Made by a program: the position numbers and the translations under genes
Notes under the pieces: generated by a model
The model's input: the letters and a program-made list of their open reading frames with translations, nothing else
Told to the model about the DNA's origin: nothing
The model's database searches: none
Assembly (NCBI GenBank): GCA_002393955.1
Contig: DGSK01000041.1
Span: 1 to 41,720 of the forward strand
Reading direction: 5' to 3'
DNA: 41,720 nt
DNA from: Lachnospiraceae bacterium UBA4364
GTDB taxonomy: Bacteria > Bacillota > Clostridia > Lachnospirales > Lachnospiraceae
Part shown: positions 1 through 6,845 of the stretch, in pieces
How positions within the stretch are numbered: the first letter of the stretch is position 1
How the letters are laid out: each line of letters opens with the position of its first letter

Positions 1-2
1 TA

Positions 3-24
3 GTTACTATTCACAGTTTTTGAG
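3..24 (+). repeat. Left terminal inverted repeat of the IS66 element
   Basis: Begins GTTACTATTCACA. It matches the reverse complement of 2246-2268 at nearly every base with a single-base gap. It lies downstream of the transposase gene. Confidence 0.85.
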
Positions 25-59
25 AAATAACAGAAAATAGAATTACAGGCATTACAAGA

Positions 60-84
60 AAGCGGAGCTCAGGTGGCTCCGCTT
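60..84 (-). terminator. Hairpin overlapping the transposase stop codon
   Basis: AAGCGGAGC (60-68) and GCTCCGCTT (76-84) form a perfect 9-bp stem with a 7-base loop. The transposase stop codon (69-71) lies in the loop. The T-run after the stem on the minus strand is weak, so it may terminate poorly or protect the 3' end. Similar GCGGAGC hairpins recur near 19.8 and 20.7 kb. Confidence 0.6.
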
Positions 85-1784
85 AGTATTTCAGATAATG
101 AGAAAGGATTTCCTCTGGTCAGCCGGAGAAGGGCGGTGTATTCATTTATCCCGTTAGCAACGCATGTCCCCAGATAAGTCCTGATGTCAGCGAAATATTT
201 TGCATAATCAACGCTTTCGAACTGCCCTGATATCTTATCTTTTGTCTTTGCGAATCTAAGGGATCGTTCACTGAGGTTATTGGTCGTGGGTATATCAAAA
301 TCCCGTATCCATTCGAAGTAGTTATCCTCATACTGTTCGATACGATTGAGTAATGCCCGTTCATCACTTTCGTAATAGTGTCCGAGATCGTCTATATATT
401 CTTTGTATCCATCTTCAAGTATCGATCTTACTTTACATAGGATACGGTCGATCTCTTCTTTGCCGAAGGAAAGGATACCGTTCTCGATCATGGTCTTTCG
501 CTTGTGGATCGTTTCTGCGATCAGCGCCTTCATATCTGCAGGCCATTTATGACGGGAATCATCCGCAAGCTTTTGAAGATCACGTTCGAAGTGCTGGAGG
601 CATTCTACATTCCTGAACACAAAACCATCATGATAATTTATGGAGTTGTGGTCATGCATCACGGTGGTGCCTTCACTCAGAGCAGGGAGTATGTTATCGC
701 TCATGATACTGTCGAGATCCTTGTGTTCGTGTGCTGTATAGAGAGTTACGATCCCATCTCCGTAAAACCTCATGCATGCCCGGGAAGTATTTATAAACAC
801 AACAGTATCATCCCAGTAGAGCAGTGGAACACCTACCATGTATTTTCTCGCTTCAGAGACAAAGGGTTTGAGTTTTTTTGAATACCGTTTCTGGAGCTTT
901 ATCAGGTATCCCTCACACAGTGAGATGTTGTCGGTAGAAAAACCTGACAGGATCTTTCTTGTTCTGTTCAGACTCACAAAACCGATGTTCATCATGGAGA
1001 GAGCCATTGCCTGTATGGTGCTGCCGTATTGGTTTGGTGCTACAAGTCCGTTTAACGGAGCGCGTACCGTGGTTCCGCAGTCAAGACATACATACTCGAT
1101 GAAACGATGCCGACGCTTTATGACCTTTACTTCATAATCGTATTCATCATGGTATGTGATGCCGATCTCTTCAAGATTCGTACTGCCACATTTAGGACAG
1201 GCGGTCAATTCATGAGGTACGGTCTCTGTGACTTCATCATCAGAGAACTGTGGCATGATGTGCTTCTCATGACCTGCCTGACCGCCTTTGTTTTTTCCGC
1301 TCGTTTTCCTTGAGTTGGGGATAACCTTCTTTTTATCGATTGCTGTTTTGGATGTCGGAGTACCGGTATTGGTCCCGTCATGTTCTATCCGGGCAGTAAG
1401 TCTTGCCACCTCTTCTTTCAAGGCTCTGATCTGGGCATTGGCATCTTCAAGCTCCACGGTCTCTGCTGGTGACCGGTTATCCTTATAGAAGCTGAGTCTT
1501 TCCCTAAGCTGTAGCACTTCCAGTTCGAGAGAGAACTTTATATCTGACAGTTCCTTGACCTTTATCTTTTCCTGTTCGTAAAGATCTTTATATCGTTCAG
1601 AGATGCCTGTCAGCTGAGACACCTTGTTATTGAGCCCGCGGATGTGAGAGAGCTGCTCCTGGAATTTCTTGTCAGCCGCGATTCCTTTTCTAGAGGCATC
1701 AAGCTCTTTGTTAAGTTTTTTGATCTCCCGTTGTGCGGCGTGGAGTTCATCTTTCTGTTTGTAAAAGGCTTCCTCTAATGTCAT
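69..1784 (-). CDS. IS66-family transposase (DDE)
   Basis: 571 residues. It cuts and joins DNA at the element ends. The N-terminal third is a long heptad-rich coiled coil (about residues 1-135). A basic glycine-rich linker follows (SGKNKGGQAGHEKH), then a zinc-finger region with two CxxC pairs (CPKCGSTNLEE and VCLDCG). The catalytic core shows the expected acidic residues in LLYWDDTVV, VMHDHNS and NNLSERSLR. The last of these is the IS66 C-terminal signature carrying the glutamate. Length and domain order are normal for IS66. It lies 11 bp downstream of its small partner gene and is probably cotranscribed from the promoter at 2130-2158. No frameshift is seen, so it should be functional. Confidence 0.93.
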   Translation of the reverse strand: MTLEEAFYKQKDELHAAQREIKKLNKELDASRKGIAADKKFQEQLSHIRGLNNKVSQLTGISERYKDLYEQEKIKVKELSDIKFSLELEVLQLRERLSFYKDNRSPAETVELEDANAQIRALKEEVARLTARIEHDGTNTGTPTSKTAIDKKKVIPNSRKTSGKNKGGQAGHEKHIMPQFSDDEVTETVPHELTACPKCGSTNLEEIGITYHDEYDYEVKVIKRRHRFIEYVCLDCGTTVRAPLNGLVAPNQYGSTIQAMALSMMNIGFVSLNRTRKILSGFSTDNISLCEGYLIKLQKRYSKKLKPFVSEARKYMVGVPLLYWDDTVVFINTSRACMRFYGDGIVTLYTAHEHKDLDSIMSDNILPALSEGTTVMHDHNSINYHDGFVFRNVECLQHFERDLQKLADDSRHKWPADMKALIAETIHKRKTMIENGILSFGKEEIDRILCKVRSILEDGYKEYIDDLGHYYESDERALLNRIEQYEDNYFEWIRDFDIPTTNNLSERSLRFAKTKDKISGQFESVDYAKYFADIRTYLGTCVANGINEYTALLRLTRGNPFSLSEILSGAT

Positions 1785-1795
1785 AAAGTGATCGG

Positions 1796-2101
1796 TTATT
1801 TTTTCTTGAGTCGGCTGATCTCGGCCTTGAGTTTACTGTTCTCTTCGAGAAGTCTTCTGACTTCGCCCTTAAGCTCTTTCATGGTCTTCGGCATGATGTA
1901 TTCATCATTATCGGGAGTGTATGTCGGACTCAGTTTCTTGCATCTTCCATCTGTAGGTATGATCTCTTTTGTCTCCGGATCGACCCTCCCGATCAGTTTT
2001 CTTTTTGACTTTGAACGCTTGAGTACCGGATCCCAGAAAGACTGGTTTTCATAGGCATAAGTAATGCCGGATCTTTTGTCGGTCTGATAAACAATTCCCA
2101 T
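1796..2101 (-). CDS. IS66-associated small accessory protein
   Basis: 101 residues, first gene of the element, with a strong AAGGAGG ribosome binding site just upstream of its ATG. The N-terminal half (GIVYQTDKRSGITYAYENQ...KRKLIG) resembles the N-terminal arm seen in IS1634/IS4-type transposases. The C-terminal 30 residues are a predicted coiled coil (MKELKGEVRRLLEENSKLK), which could pair with the long coiled coil of the transposase. It is not a standard IS66 TnpA or TnpB. Its role is inferred only from position: a partner protein for the transposase. The family assignment is moderate; its membership of the element is secure. Confidence 0.75.
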   Translation of the reverse strand: MGIVYQTDKRSGITYAYENQSFWDPVLKRSKSKRKLIGRVDPETKEIIPTDGRCKKLSPTYTPDNDEYIMPKTMKELKGEVRRLLEENSKLKAEISRLKKK

Positions 2102-2129
2102 ATGAAACCTCCTTTATCTTTATGCGTAT

Positions 2130-2158
2130 AGTATAACACATAAAGAGTATAAATGCAA
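2130..2158 (-). promoter_or_regulatory. Sigma-A-type promoter of the IS66 operon
   Basis: Read on the minus strand: -35 TTGCAT (2153-2158), a 17-base spacer and -10 TATACT (2130-2135), about 30 bp upstream of the first ATG. It lies inside the element, so the IS brings its own promoter. Confidence 0.65.
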
Positions 2159-2245
2159 TAAAAAAGTACAAAAAAACTCAGTGTTTTTCATACTTTTATG
2201 GAGATTCAAAATATGGCTATATCTTTATGCGTTTTCTCTAACGGG

Positions 2246-2268
2246 CTCAGAAAAGTGTGAATAGTAAC
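2246..2268 (+). repeat. Right terminal inverted repeat of the IS66 element
   Basis: The reverse complement begins GTTACTATTCACACTTTT and matches the left end. It is followed directly by the putative 8-bp target duplication AAGTTCTA (2269-2276). Confidence 0.85.
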
Positions 2269-2320
2269 AAGTTCTATATCGTAGGTATTTTTATGGGACA
2301 GGTCATTTGATAATATATAG

Positions 2321-2376
2321 TCAGAAAGGTAGTCAGAAAGTCAGAAAGTCAGAAAGAAAGAAAGGTAGTCAGAAAG
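2321..2376 (+). repeat. Short tandem repeat TCAGAAAG
   Basis: Five exact copies of TCAGAAAG (starting at 2321, 2333, 2341, 2349 and 2369) in a 56-bp purine-rich tract, with short GTAG or AAAG insertions between some copies. It lies between the IS end and the PolC-like gene. Copy-number change by slippage here could alter spacing upstream of the downstream genes. Confidence 0.85.
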
Positions 2377-2387
2377 GGTTTGTGGTG

Positions 2388-2468
2388 ATGACGATAAGTG
2401 ACCTTGGATTTGCGTTTATGGGTATGGTGTTTAAACTTATCTCAGAGGTGATTACAGGGAAGAGATGA
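2388..2468 (+). CDS. Possible 26-residue hydrophobic peptide
   Basis: ATG to TGA gives a short amphipathic peptide starting MTISDLGFAFMGMVFKLISE and ending VITGKR. The hydrophobic stretch with basic end is like small membrane peptides or type I toxins. No clear ribosome binding site is seen, only a purine-rich repeat tract, and no family is recognised. It may be chance or a leader peptide for the next gene. Confidence 0.22.
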   Translation: MTISDLGFAFMGMVFKLISEVITGKR

Positions 2469-2505
2469 ATGGTCTTCAGATTTTAAAGGAGGATGATTTA
2501 ACAGT

Positions 2506-3687
2506 ATGGGAACATCAAAAATTAATTCCTTTGTGATAAAGAATGCCAAGAAAGAATTAAAATCTGTCTGCATGAACGGTCTTAAGGAAAGGTTTGGTAA
2601 AAATCCTCCGGAAGCAGTAAAGGAAAGGCTTATTCATGAGCTTGATGCTATATCAAAGAATCATCATGCAACATATTATCTGCTGGCAAGCAAGCTGGCA
2701 AAAGAGGCTGAAAGGCTGCATCAGGTTATGTTGATAAGGGGGACAATTACTTCATCCCTTACGGCGTACACAAGCGGTTTTTCTGACATTAACCCCATGG
2801 AAAAGGAATACGGGGGGATCAACCTTCCGTTTGAAAGCTCATTTGAGGAATATGCCGTTAAGGAACCCTGTCTGGATATACAGTGTTCTGTGGCATTCAT
2901 CCAGTTCGCTCAGGTATTCCTGTATAAGGAGTTCCCTGAATACCGGCAGATAATATATCCGCTTAAGAGCGAGGGAGACTATGGGATCAGGGCGGTCAGG
3001 CTGTATTTGCTTAAACCTGAGAAAATGCCGGATATAAAGCTGTCTGATGCTGATAAGTGCAATCCGGAAAGCTTCTTTGATTATATGTTCCTGCAGGGCT
3101 TCTTCCATATTACTTTTATAAATGATATCAGCATGGAGCTTATGCGTAACAGCAGGTATTCGGATCTTGATATTGACTTAGATAAAGCTGATTTAGGAGT
3201 AAGCATAGCTGATCTATGGAAATATTCGAAAAAGATGGATGGATCATTACGGGATTTCCGGAAGCTTAAGGTTAAGACATATGAGGAACTGATCAAAGTT
3301 AAAAGCATGGCGTATTCCACAGATGTCTGGGACGGGCTGCTAAAGGAAATGGTCCTTGATAAGAGGCTTCCTCTGTCTGATGTCATAGGATCAAGGGAAG
3401 ACCTGTTTGATTATCTCATAAAGATAGGTTTTGACAGGCAGGAGGCTTTCTATATAAGCAACCGTGTCAGGAGAGGAAAGCATCTTACGGATGAACAGTT
3501 AAGGGAGCTTAAGGCTCATGGGGCTGATGAGTGGCTAATTGAACTATGTGGACGGGTACAGTATCTATTCCCTAAGTCACATATTGCACAGATGATAAGA
3601 CGGGATGCTTTCTGTCTTAAGATATTAGACCGGTATGAGGAAGATCCGGATAATGAGCAGATAGTGACACTGAACGGGTTTATATGA
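2506..3687 (+). CDS. PolC-like pseudo-polymerase, catalytically dead and miniaturised
   Basis: 393 residues, AAAGGAGG ribosome binding site, ATG start. The protein aligns from end to end with the polymerase core of PolC (Gram-positive replicative DNA polymerase III alpha), but lacks the OB, PHP and exonuclease parts. Matching stretches are ERLIHELDAISKNHHATYYL (41-60, PolC EARIEKELKSIIGHGFAVIYL), LIRGTITSS (76-84, PolC VGSRGSVGSS), INLPFESSF (105-113, PolC DIPFETF), STDVWDG (271-277, PolC GTDVWLG), SDVIGSREDL (291-300, PolC SEVIGCRDDI), RRGKHLT (322-328) and YLFPKSH (353-359, PolC YMFPKAH). The catalytic aspartates are gone: PolC DID is LDIQ (123-126) and PolC LKLDIL is HITFI (201-205). The zinc-finger insert is also missing. 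The reading frame is intact, so this is not simple decay. Function unknown; DNA, clamp or PolC-partner binding is an inference. Confidence 0.8.
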   Translation: MGTSKINSFVIKNAKKELKSVCMNGLKERFGKNPPEAVKERLIHELDAISKNHHATYYLLASKLAKEAERLHQVMLIRGTITSSLTAYTSGFSDINPMEKEYGGINLPFESSFEEYAVKEPCLDIQCSVAFIQFAQVFLYKEFPEYRQIIYPLKSEGDYGIRAVRLYLLKPEKMPDIKLSDADKCNPESFFDYMFLQGFFHITFINDISMELMRNSRYSDLDIDLDKADLGVSIADLWKYSKKMDGSLRDFRKLKVKTYEELIKVKSMAYSTDVWDGLLKEMVLDKRLPLSDVIGSREDLFDYLIKIGFDRQEAFYISNRVRRGKHLTDEQLRELKAHGADEWLIELCGRVQYLFPKSHIAQMIRRDAFCLKILDRYEEDPDNEQIVTLNGFI

Positions 3688-3724
3688 TAGCAGTTTAAAA
3701 TTCAATGAAGAGAGGAGAATAACT

Positions 3725-4534
3725 ATGTATGGAGCAATTTTAGGCGATATGATCGGTGCACCCTATGAGTTTGACAGGGGGGATAAAACAAAAGATTTTG
3801 AGATGTTTAATGACAAGGTTAAGTTCACTGACGACTCTGTTATGACGGTTGCTGTGGCTGATGCCCTTCTGAATATTCCGGAAGAAGCAGATGACGACAC
3901 TGTTAAGGAAGCAGTCATTAAGTCCATGCAGAAATGGGGCGACAAATATCCATGGGCTGGTTATGGACAGAGGTTTTTCCGGTGGCTTTGGAGGAAGAAT
4001 CCGCAGCCTTACGGAAGCTGGGGTAATGGATCGGCAATGAGGGTTTCATCTGTTGGCTGGTTATTCGACCGCCTGGAAGAGACAAGAAGAATTGCAAGGC
4101 TGACGGCTGAGGTTACTCATAATCATCCGGAAGGAATAAAGGGGGCTGAGTCGGTTGCCGCTGCTATATACATGCTTCGTAACGGAAAAAGCAAGGAAGA
4201 GGTGAAAAAGTATGTGACGGATGAGTTTTGTTATGATCTGTCACGCACCTGTGATGAGATAAGACCAAACTATCATCATGTAGAAAGCTGTCAGGAGACA
4301 GTGCCGGAGACGTTTACGGCATTCTTTGAAGGGATGGACTTTGAGGATACCATCCGGACTGCAGTATCTCTGGGAGGGGATTGTGATACCCTGACATGTA
4401 TTACCGGAGGAATGGCGGAAGCTTTTTACGGAGTGCCGGATGAATTCAAAAATGAATGCAACAAGAGGATACCGGATGACTTTACCGAAGTGATAGAGAA
4501 GTTTTACGGGAGAATTACGGGGGATAACCAATGA
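3725..4534 (+). CDS. ADP-ribosylglycohydrolase (DraG family)
   Basis: 269 residues. The family removes ADP-ribose from modified proteins or nucleic acids using two Mg ions. Both metal-binding signatures are visible: KFTDDSVMTVAVADALL in the N-terminal part and SLGGDCDTLTCITGGMAEAFYG near the C-terminus. The start MYGAILGDMIGAPYEF is typical. Length is normal for the single-domain bacterial family. GAGAGGAG ribosome binding site. It starts 37 bp after the PolC-like gene, and its stop overlaps the next start (ATGA), so the three genes look like one transcript. Substrate cannot be told from sequence. The pairing with a dead polymerase suggests it reverses a modification on a replication or DNA target, which is speculation. 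Confidence 0.93.
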   Translation: MYGAILGDMIGAPYEFDRGDKTKDFEMFNDKVKFTDDSVMTVAVADALLNIPEEADDDTVKEAVIKSMQKWGDKYPWAGYGQRFFRWLWRKNPQPYGSWGNGSAMRVSSVGWLFDRLEETRRIARLTAEVTHNHPEGIKGAESVAAAIYMLRNGKSKEEVKKYVTDEFCYDLSRTCDEIRPNYHHVESCQETVPETFTAFFEGMDFEDTIRTAVSLGGDCDTLTCITGGMAEAFYGVPDEFKNECNKRIPDDFTEVIEKFYGRITGDNQ

Positions 4535-4785
4535 AAAGTTATCAGGAATGTAAAGAAATAGCAGAAAACAGGTTGAATGCCTCAAATATCACCATTAACA
4601 GGGCGTACCGATTAGGCGAAGATTTTGTCTTTGATAATAAAGACGAAGAATACATTGGCAAACTGCCTGTTGTTGTGCGTTCATATAATGGAGAATGCTG
4701 GTCTTTGTGGCAATATCTGAATGAATTTGATATGTATATGGATGATATGATTGAAATAGAGTTTGATGAAACGCTGGAAGAATAA
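4531..4785 (+). CDS. Small acidic protein coupled to the ADP-ribosylglycohydrolase
   Basis: 84 residues, rich in Asp and Glu (C-terminus DDMIEIEFDETLEE). Its ATG overlaps the stop codon of the preceding gene, which suggests translational coupling. The middle (GEDFVFDNKDEEYIGKLPVV) is loosely reminiscent of small YrhB/Imm35-type immunity proteins, but I cannot claim membership. No signal peptide or membrane segment is seen, so it should be cytoplasmic. Tight coupling implies it acts with the glycohydrolase, perhaps as partner or inhibitor. Confidence 0.7.
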   Translation: MKSYQECKEIAENRLNASNITINRAYRLGEDFVFDNKDEEYIGKLPVVVRSYNGECWSLWQYLNEFDMYMDDMIEIEFDETLEE

Positions 4786-4829
4786 CGTCAATAAAAAGTA
4801 ATGAGGAATTGTGATTGGAGGAACCGATA

Positions 4830-5579
4830 ATGAAGAAAATAATAGTTAGCTTAAGCATGTTAATGATGGTATTGCCGTTATATGCGTGTGGTACAAATAC
4901 TACAGATACCAATGCTGCAGGGGGAACAAATGGTGTTGACTCAGGCATATTTAGCAATAATGAGGTAGATGTAGATGCTTTATTGGAGAATGCTTCTCTG
5001 GCAACAGATCACAAGGAATATGACCTTGCAGCCGGTTATTATGAGGAAATACTGAATGCAGATACGAGTGTTCTGGAGGCAAGGTATGGCTTAGAAGATC
5101 TTTTCAAGATATCAATGAGTCATGCCGATTATGATTTGGCTCAGGATATATATTCATATGTTTATAACTTGAATTCAGAGGATGTCAGTCTGTCAAGATT
5201 TCAGGAAATAGTAATCGAATATGACAAGCGTGAACTTAGTTTGTTGTCTATGGGATTTATAGATACCTTTTGGTATGTTAAGAACAGTTATCCTCAGAAT
5301 ATACCATATTTTGCCGATAAGGACATGGAGGTTATAGAGTTTTATGATACGCTCAACTTAGCTGAACTTGATTATGGTGGTTTTACAAAAGAGTGGGTTA
5401 CGGAAGAACTAACACGCATTGTATATTATGATTCAGAAGGTAACCTGACATTCGATAATAAAGTCTATATACAAGTTTTTGAATTTAACGAAGATTTAAC
5501 GGATATCAGGACATACATAAAGGACAGTGTGGACCCTGAGACCGGAGAATGTATAGAAGACCGGCAGAGTTATACATGA
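4830..5579 (+). CDS. Lipoprotein with TPR-like middle region
   Basis: The start is set at ATG 4830, 8 bp after a GGAGG site; an upstream in-frame TTG would overlap that site. 249 residues. A signal peptide ends in the lipobox LYAC, so Cys20 is probably lipidated and the protein anchored outside the membrane. Residues about 50-110 (ALLENASLATDHKEYDLAAG onwards) look like two TPR-like helical repeats. The C-terminal part is acidic and of unknown fold. No family is recognised. It begins 44 bp after the preceding gene and may share its transcript. Confidence 0.75.
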   Translation: MKKIIVSLSMLMMVLPLYACGTNTTDTNAAGGTNGVDSGIFSNNEVDVDALLENASLATDHKEYDLAAGYYEEILNADTSVLEARYGLEDLFKISMSHADYDLAQDIYSYVYNLNSEDVSLSRFQEIVIEYDKRELSLLSMGFIDTFWYVKNSYPQNIPYFADKDMEVIEFYDTLNLAELDYGGFTKEWVTEELTRIVYYDSEGNLTFDNKVYIQVFEFNEDLTDIRTYIKDSVDPETGECIEDRQSYT

Positions 5580-5625
5580 TGTCATATGGATGTGTCTGTG
5601 AAAACATTAGGAGGAAAAGCGGTTT

Positions 5626-6309
5626 ATGGGCGAATATTACGATTGGGTTAACATTGATAAGAAAGAGTATATCAGTCCCGGTGATTTTGACTTGGGAAAC
5701 AAACTTCATGAGTCAATTTCTGCCAAAAACCATTTCATGGGAGCTTTATATGATCTGCTTTCTTCTGACTGGAAGGGCGATGCAATTATCTTCCTGGGTG
5801 ACCAGACAAATATAACGGAGAAAGATACGAACCCTGTACTGAAAAGGTTATCTGCTGAAAGGCTGGCATGGGGTGAACCGGGATATGATGCTGATTACGT
5901 ATTTGAGACATACAGATGCATTTCCTGTCTTTATAAGGCTTCTGAGAAGAAAGTCCGTCATGATATTGAGTGCATGGTTCGAGATGATGATTTTAACTAT
6001 AATCCATATGGTGTGAAAAGAGAAAATCCTTATGAAGGTTTATTTATCCGGGAATCAAGCTTTTTCAGATATACGATCAATCATACAAAGAAGGAATTCT
6101 TCGACATAGAGAATACAAGACCTATCTTTATCGATAAAAAGGGTGAACCAACATCAAGAATAAATCCGCTGCCTATTCTTATGTCCTTTCCCGGCTACGA
6201 AGATGACATGGGGACAGGGCTATGGTTGGGAGATAAGATTGAAGTAAGCGATAATAAACCGCCCTCAGAATATAAGGATATGAGTACTGAGTATGGCTCG
6301 GATTATTGA
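5626..6309 (+). CDS. Hypothetical cytoplasmic protein, 227 residues
   Basis: A TAGGAGG site lies 9 bp before ATG 5626. The protein starts MGEYYDWVNIDKKEYISPGD and contains KNHFMGALYDLLSSDWKGDAIIFLGD. It is hydrophilic, with no signal peptide or membrane segment. It resembles unnamed proteins often found next to immunity-type genes in Lachnospiraceae (recalled from general experience, not checked). Function not recognised. It is the last gene before a 268-bp gap. Confidence 0.7.
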   Translation: MGEYYDWVNIDKKEYISPGDFDLGNKLHESISAKNHFMGALYDLLSSDWKGDAIIFLGDQTNITEKDTNPVLKRLSAERLAWGEPGYDADYVFETYRCISCLYKASEKKVRHDIECMVRDDDFNYNPYGVKRENPYEGLFIRESSFFRYTINHTKKEFFDIENTRPIFIDKKGEPTSRINPLPILMSFPGYEDDMGTGLWLGDKIEVSDNKPPSEYKDMSTEYGSDY

Positions 6310-6404
6310 AAGTACAAAAGATAAAGGAATCCAGATTAAGAGGATAAAAAACAGCAGGAAAAACGCTGGGACAGTAGCCTGCACAGGTGAAGAAGAGGGC
6401 GTTT

Positions 6405-6415
6405 TGTGGTAAAAT
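6405..6415 (+). promoter_or_regulatory. Extended -10 promoter (TGTGGTAAAAT)
   Basis: Matches the extended -10 consensus (TG, one base, then TAAAAT). The surrounding 40 bp (6404-6445) closely resemble 39687-39727, which precedes the P-loop gene. It lies 160 bp upstream of the PC4-like gene. Confidence 0.45.
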
Positions 6416-6577
6416 ATCCAAGGGTTATTGCATGAGATATTCTTAGTATCAATGAGTGCTTTTATGGGGGGCATATATTCATATTTTTCCTGGTTTTAGC
6501 ATTGAAATAAACAATCCCCTGTAAAGAGATATTGGATAATTGTAGTAAATTGGACAAAAAAGAAAGGTGGCAGAAAA

Positions 6578-6784
6578 ATGGCTGATATTAAGTATGAGAT
6601 TGTAGAAGAAATAGGTGTTTTATCGGAAAGTTCAAAGGGTTGGCGGAAGGAACTTAATCTTGTTTCATGGAACGGGGCTGCAGCTAAGTATGACATAAGG
6701 GACTGGGCACCTGAACATGAGAAGATGGGCAAGGGGATTACGCTTACCAAGGAAGAGGCAGAGAAACTTAAGGAACTGTTATAA
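6578..6784 (+). CDS. PC4/YdbC-family single-stranded DNA-binding protein
   Basis: 68 residues. The sequence (IVEEIGVLSESSKGWRKELN, then SWNGAAAKYDIRDWAPEHEK and MGKGITLTKEEAEKL) follows the bacterial YdbC family, which has the PC4 transcription-coactivator fold and binds single-stranded nucleic acid. Length is right for the family. GAAAGGTGG ribosome binding site. It sits 61 bp before hsdM. YdbC proteins are usually ordinary housekeeping genes, so the link to the restriction system may be only positional. Confidence 0.9.
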   Translation: MADIKYEIVEEIGVLSESSKGWRKELNLVSWNGAAAKYDIRDWAPEHEKMGKGITLTKEEAEKLKELL

Positions 6785-6845
6785 CATAATCTGGGAAATG
6801 ATAGTGTAAATCCGAAAAATAGAGTTGGACATCAAAGGAGTAGAA

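Larger units (their letters stand above)
3..2268 (-). mobile_element. IS66-family insertion sequence, complete
   Basis: The element carries an IS66-type transposase gene and a small upstream partner gene, both on the minus strand. Its two ends are near-identical inverted repeats (3-24 and 2246-2268). The 8 bases after the right end (2269-2276, AAGTTCTA) finish in TA, and the only two bases before the left end are TA. That fits the 8-bp target duplication usual for IS66, with six bases lost off the window edge. The layout differs from the classic three-gene IS66 because only one accessory gene is present. The element looks intact and possibly active. Confidence 0.88.

Noticed and set aside
2321..2376. 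TCAGAAAG tract as CRISPR or replication-origin iterons
   Set aside because: Units are only 8 bp and nearly contiguous; no Rep gene is nearby.
2506..3687. PolC-like gene as a decaying fragment of the chromosomal polC
   Set aside because: The frame is intact, internal parts are cleanly missing, start and stop are natural and the ribosome binding site is strong; decay would leave stops and frameshifts.
6578..6784. YdbC-like gene as a dedicated part of the restriction system
   Set aside because: The family is a common housekeeping ssDNA-binding protein; adjacency alone is not enough.
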